6,096 bases of DNA from the NCBI GenBank assembly GCA_046758065.1, contig JBHHZM010000159.1, positions 1 to 6,096 on the forward strand, read 5' to 3'. The position numbers were made by a program, and so were the translations under genes. Position 1 is the stretch's first letter. The number at the start of each line of letters is the position of its first letter. This DNA is from JBHHZM01 sp046758065 (GTDB lineage: Bacteria > Pseudomonadota > Alphaproteobacteria > JAAXGF01). Positions 5,423-6,096 of this stretch are shown here, in pieces. Below the pieces are notes generated by a model. The model saw only the letters and a program-made list of their open reading frames with translations. It ran no database searches and was not told the origin of the DNA.

Positions 5423-5689
5423 TCACCCCTTCTTTCTGATGCGGAAGCGGAACACGCCGGCGTCGTCGCGGCAGTCGACGAGGGTGTGGCCGGTGACCTT
5501 GCAGAACGCCTCGAAGTCCTTGACCGCGCCCGGATCGGTGGCGAGCACTTCGAGCACCTCGCCCGCCGGCACGTCGCGCATCGCCTTCTTGGCCCGCAGC
5601 ACGGGCAGCGGGCAGGCGAGGCCCTTGACGTCGAGGACGCGCGTCGTCGCGGCGCTTCCGCCTCCTCCCTCTCTTTCCGACTCCCCCAT
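5423..5689 (-). CDS. TusA-like sulfurtransferase / sulfur carrier protein
   Basis: An 88-residue cytoplasmic protein of the TusA/SirA/YeeD family, small carriers that pass a persulfide sulfur between proteins, for example towards tRNA thiolation or molybdenum cofactor. The diagnostic CPxP motif is present as GLACPLPVLRAKKAM, with the sulfur-carrying cysteine at C26. The rest fits the beta-alpha-beta-alpha-beta fold: a strand LEVLATD, then DFEAFCKVTGHTLV, and an FRFRIRKKG end. The ATG at 5689-5687 has GGGAG six bases upstream. The open frame continues upstream into the VOC gene, but that part is a shadow of another frame. The first 16 residues are Gly/Ser/Glu-rich and probably flexible. It follows the VOC gene by 29 bases, likely in one transcript. 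The family is clear, but the true sulfur partner is unknown, so no symbol is assigned. Confidence 0.88.
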   Translation of the reverse strand: MGESEREGGGGSAATTRVLDVKGLACPLPVLRAKKAMRDVPAGEVLEVLATDPGAVKDFEAFCKVTGHTLVDCRDDAGVFRFRIRKKG

Positions 5690-5718
5690 ACGCGACTCCC
5701 CTGCCGTCCGTCCCGTCT

Positions 5719-6096
5719 TCACTCGGCGCCCGGTCCCAGCGGCTGGCCGTAGGAGAACTCGACGAAGTTTCCGTCGGGATCCCTGAGCCCGCAGTAATAG
5801 CCCACCGGGTAAGGCTCCTGGCGCGGCGGCCATTCGAGACAGCCGGCGGCGCGCGCTTCGTCGGCGACCGTATCGACCGCTGCGCGGCTTGCGAGTGCGA
5901 AGCCGAAATGGCTGAAGTCCCGCGCCGCCGGCGCGCGTTCCGGCCCGCCGGCGAGCATCACGAAGATGAACGCCTTTTCGCGCCCGGGCTCGGCGAGCCA
6001 GACCACCCGGTCGGCCCCTTGGCCGCGCTCATGCGTTATCGTGAGGCCGCAGAAGCGTCGGTAGAACGCGATGCAGGCGTCGAGGTCGCGCACGTG
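5719..6096 (-). CDS. VOC / glyoxalase-bleomycin resistance family protein, C-terminal fragment
   Basis: A leftward gene cut by the right edge; 125 residues are visible. The vicinal oxygen chelate (VOC) fold is shown by its paired modules. The fragment begins HVRDLDACIAFYRRFCGL, the standard first beta-alpha unit. FSHFGFAL opens the second module. GYYCGLRDPDGNFVEFSYG is the typical end, with the glutamate in NFVEFSYG at the usual metal position. The histidines in the first codon seen and in FSHF are candidate metal ligands. Family members include glyoxalase I, ring-cleaving dioxygenases and antibiotic-binding proteins, and the sequence does not decide between them. A GTG at 6093-6091 could be read as a start, but the frame stays open to the edge and family alignment makes that residue an internal valine of the first strand, so I treat the gene as truncated by the window. 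Confidence 0.85.
   Translation of the reverse strand, partial: HVRDLDACIAFYRRFCGLTITHERGQGADRVVWLAEPGREKAFIFVMLAGGPERAPAARDFSHFGFALASRAAVDTVADEARAAGCLEWPPRQEPYPVGYYCGLRDPDGNFVEFSYGQPLGPGAE

Noticed and set aside
5690..5833. N-terminal extension of the TusA-like protein by 48 residues
   Set aside because: It overlaps the end of the VOC gene in another frame, reads as Arg/Gly/Leu-rich filler, and the ATG at 5689 has a good ribosome site.
1..6096. Mobile elements, tRNA genes, CRISPR repeats or phage genes around the TA module
   Set aside because: I found no transposase or integrase-like reading frame, no flanking terminal repeats and no tRNA-like sequence. The module's possible transfer rests only on base composition.

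Overview
This is a GC-rich bacterial window made of known gene families. The organism is probably a proteobacterium, most likely an alphaproteobacterium. That placement is an inference from the high GC, the gene style and a periplasmic-binding-protein thiamine transporter under a TPP riboswitch. It is not a proven classification. I see no IS element, tRNA, rRNA, CRISPR array or phage gene.

Left part (1-948): the first 106 codons of a PLP-dependent cysteine synthase / cystathionine beta-synthase family enzyme run leftward off the edge. A rightward Nudix hydrolase gene diverges from it across about 210 bases that contain several small inverted and direct repeats.

Middle (949-1935): a rightward two-gene toxin-antitoxin module of the TacAT type, with a DUF1778 ribbon-helix-helix antitoxin followed by a GNAT acetyltransferase toxin. 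Its promoter region carries repeated GTACG half-sites and a palindrome lying between the likely -35 and -10. Two sampled 60-base lines in the toxin gene are each 55% GC, against 75-80% in sampled lines of the thiamine operon, so the module looks acquired.

Right part (1936-6096): everything reads leftward. A VOC/glyoxalase-family gene, cut by the right edge, is followed by a small TusA-like sulfur carrier gene. Next comes a TPP riboswitch, then the complete thiBPQ ABC importer for thiamine / thiamine phosphates: periplasmic binding protein, fused double-domain permease and ATPase. The three thi genes overlap slightly at their junctions and form a tight operon. Between the riboswitch and thiB, a CCUCC segment can pair either with the riboswitch tail or with the thiB Shine-Dalgarno. 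This gives a readable model for translational shut-off when TPP is plentiful.

The best items for a second look are this riboswitch expression platform, the TA operator, and the hairpin over the toxin stop codon. No undescribed multi-gene system is evident.
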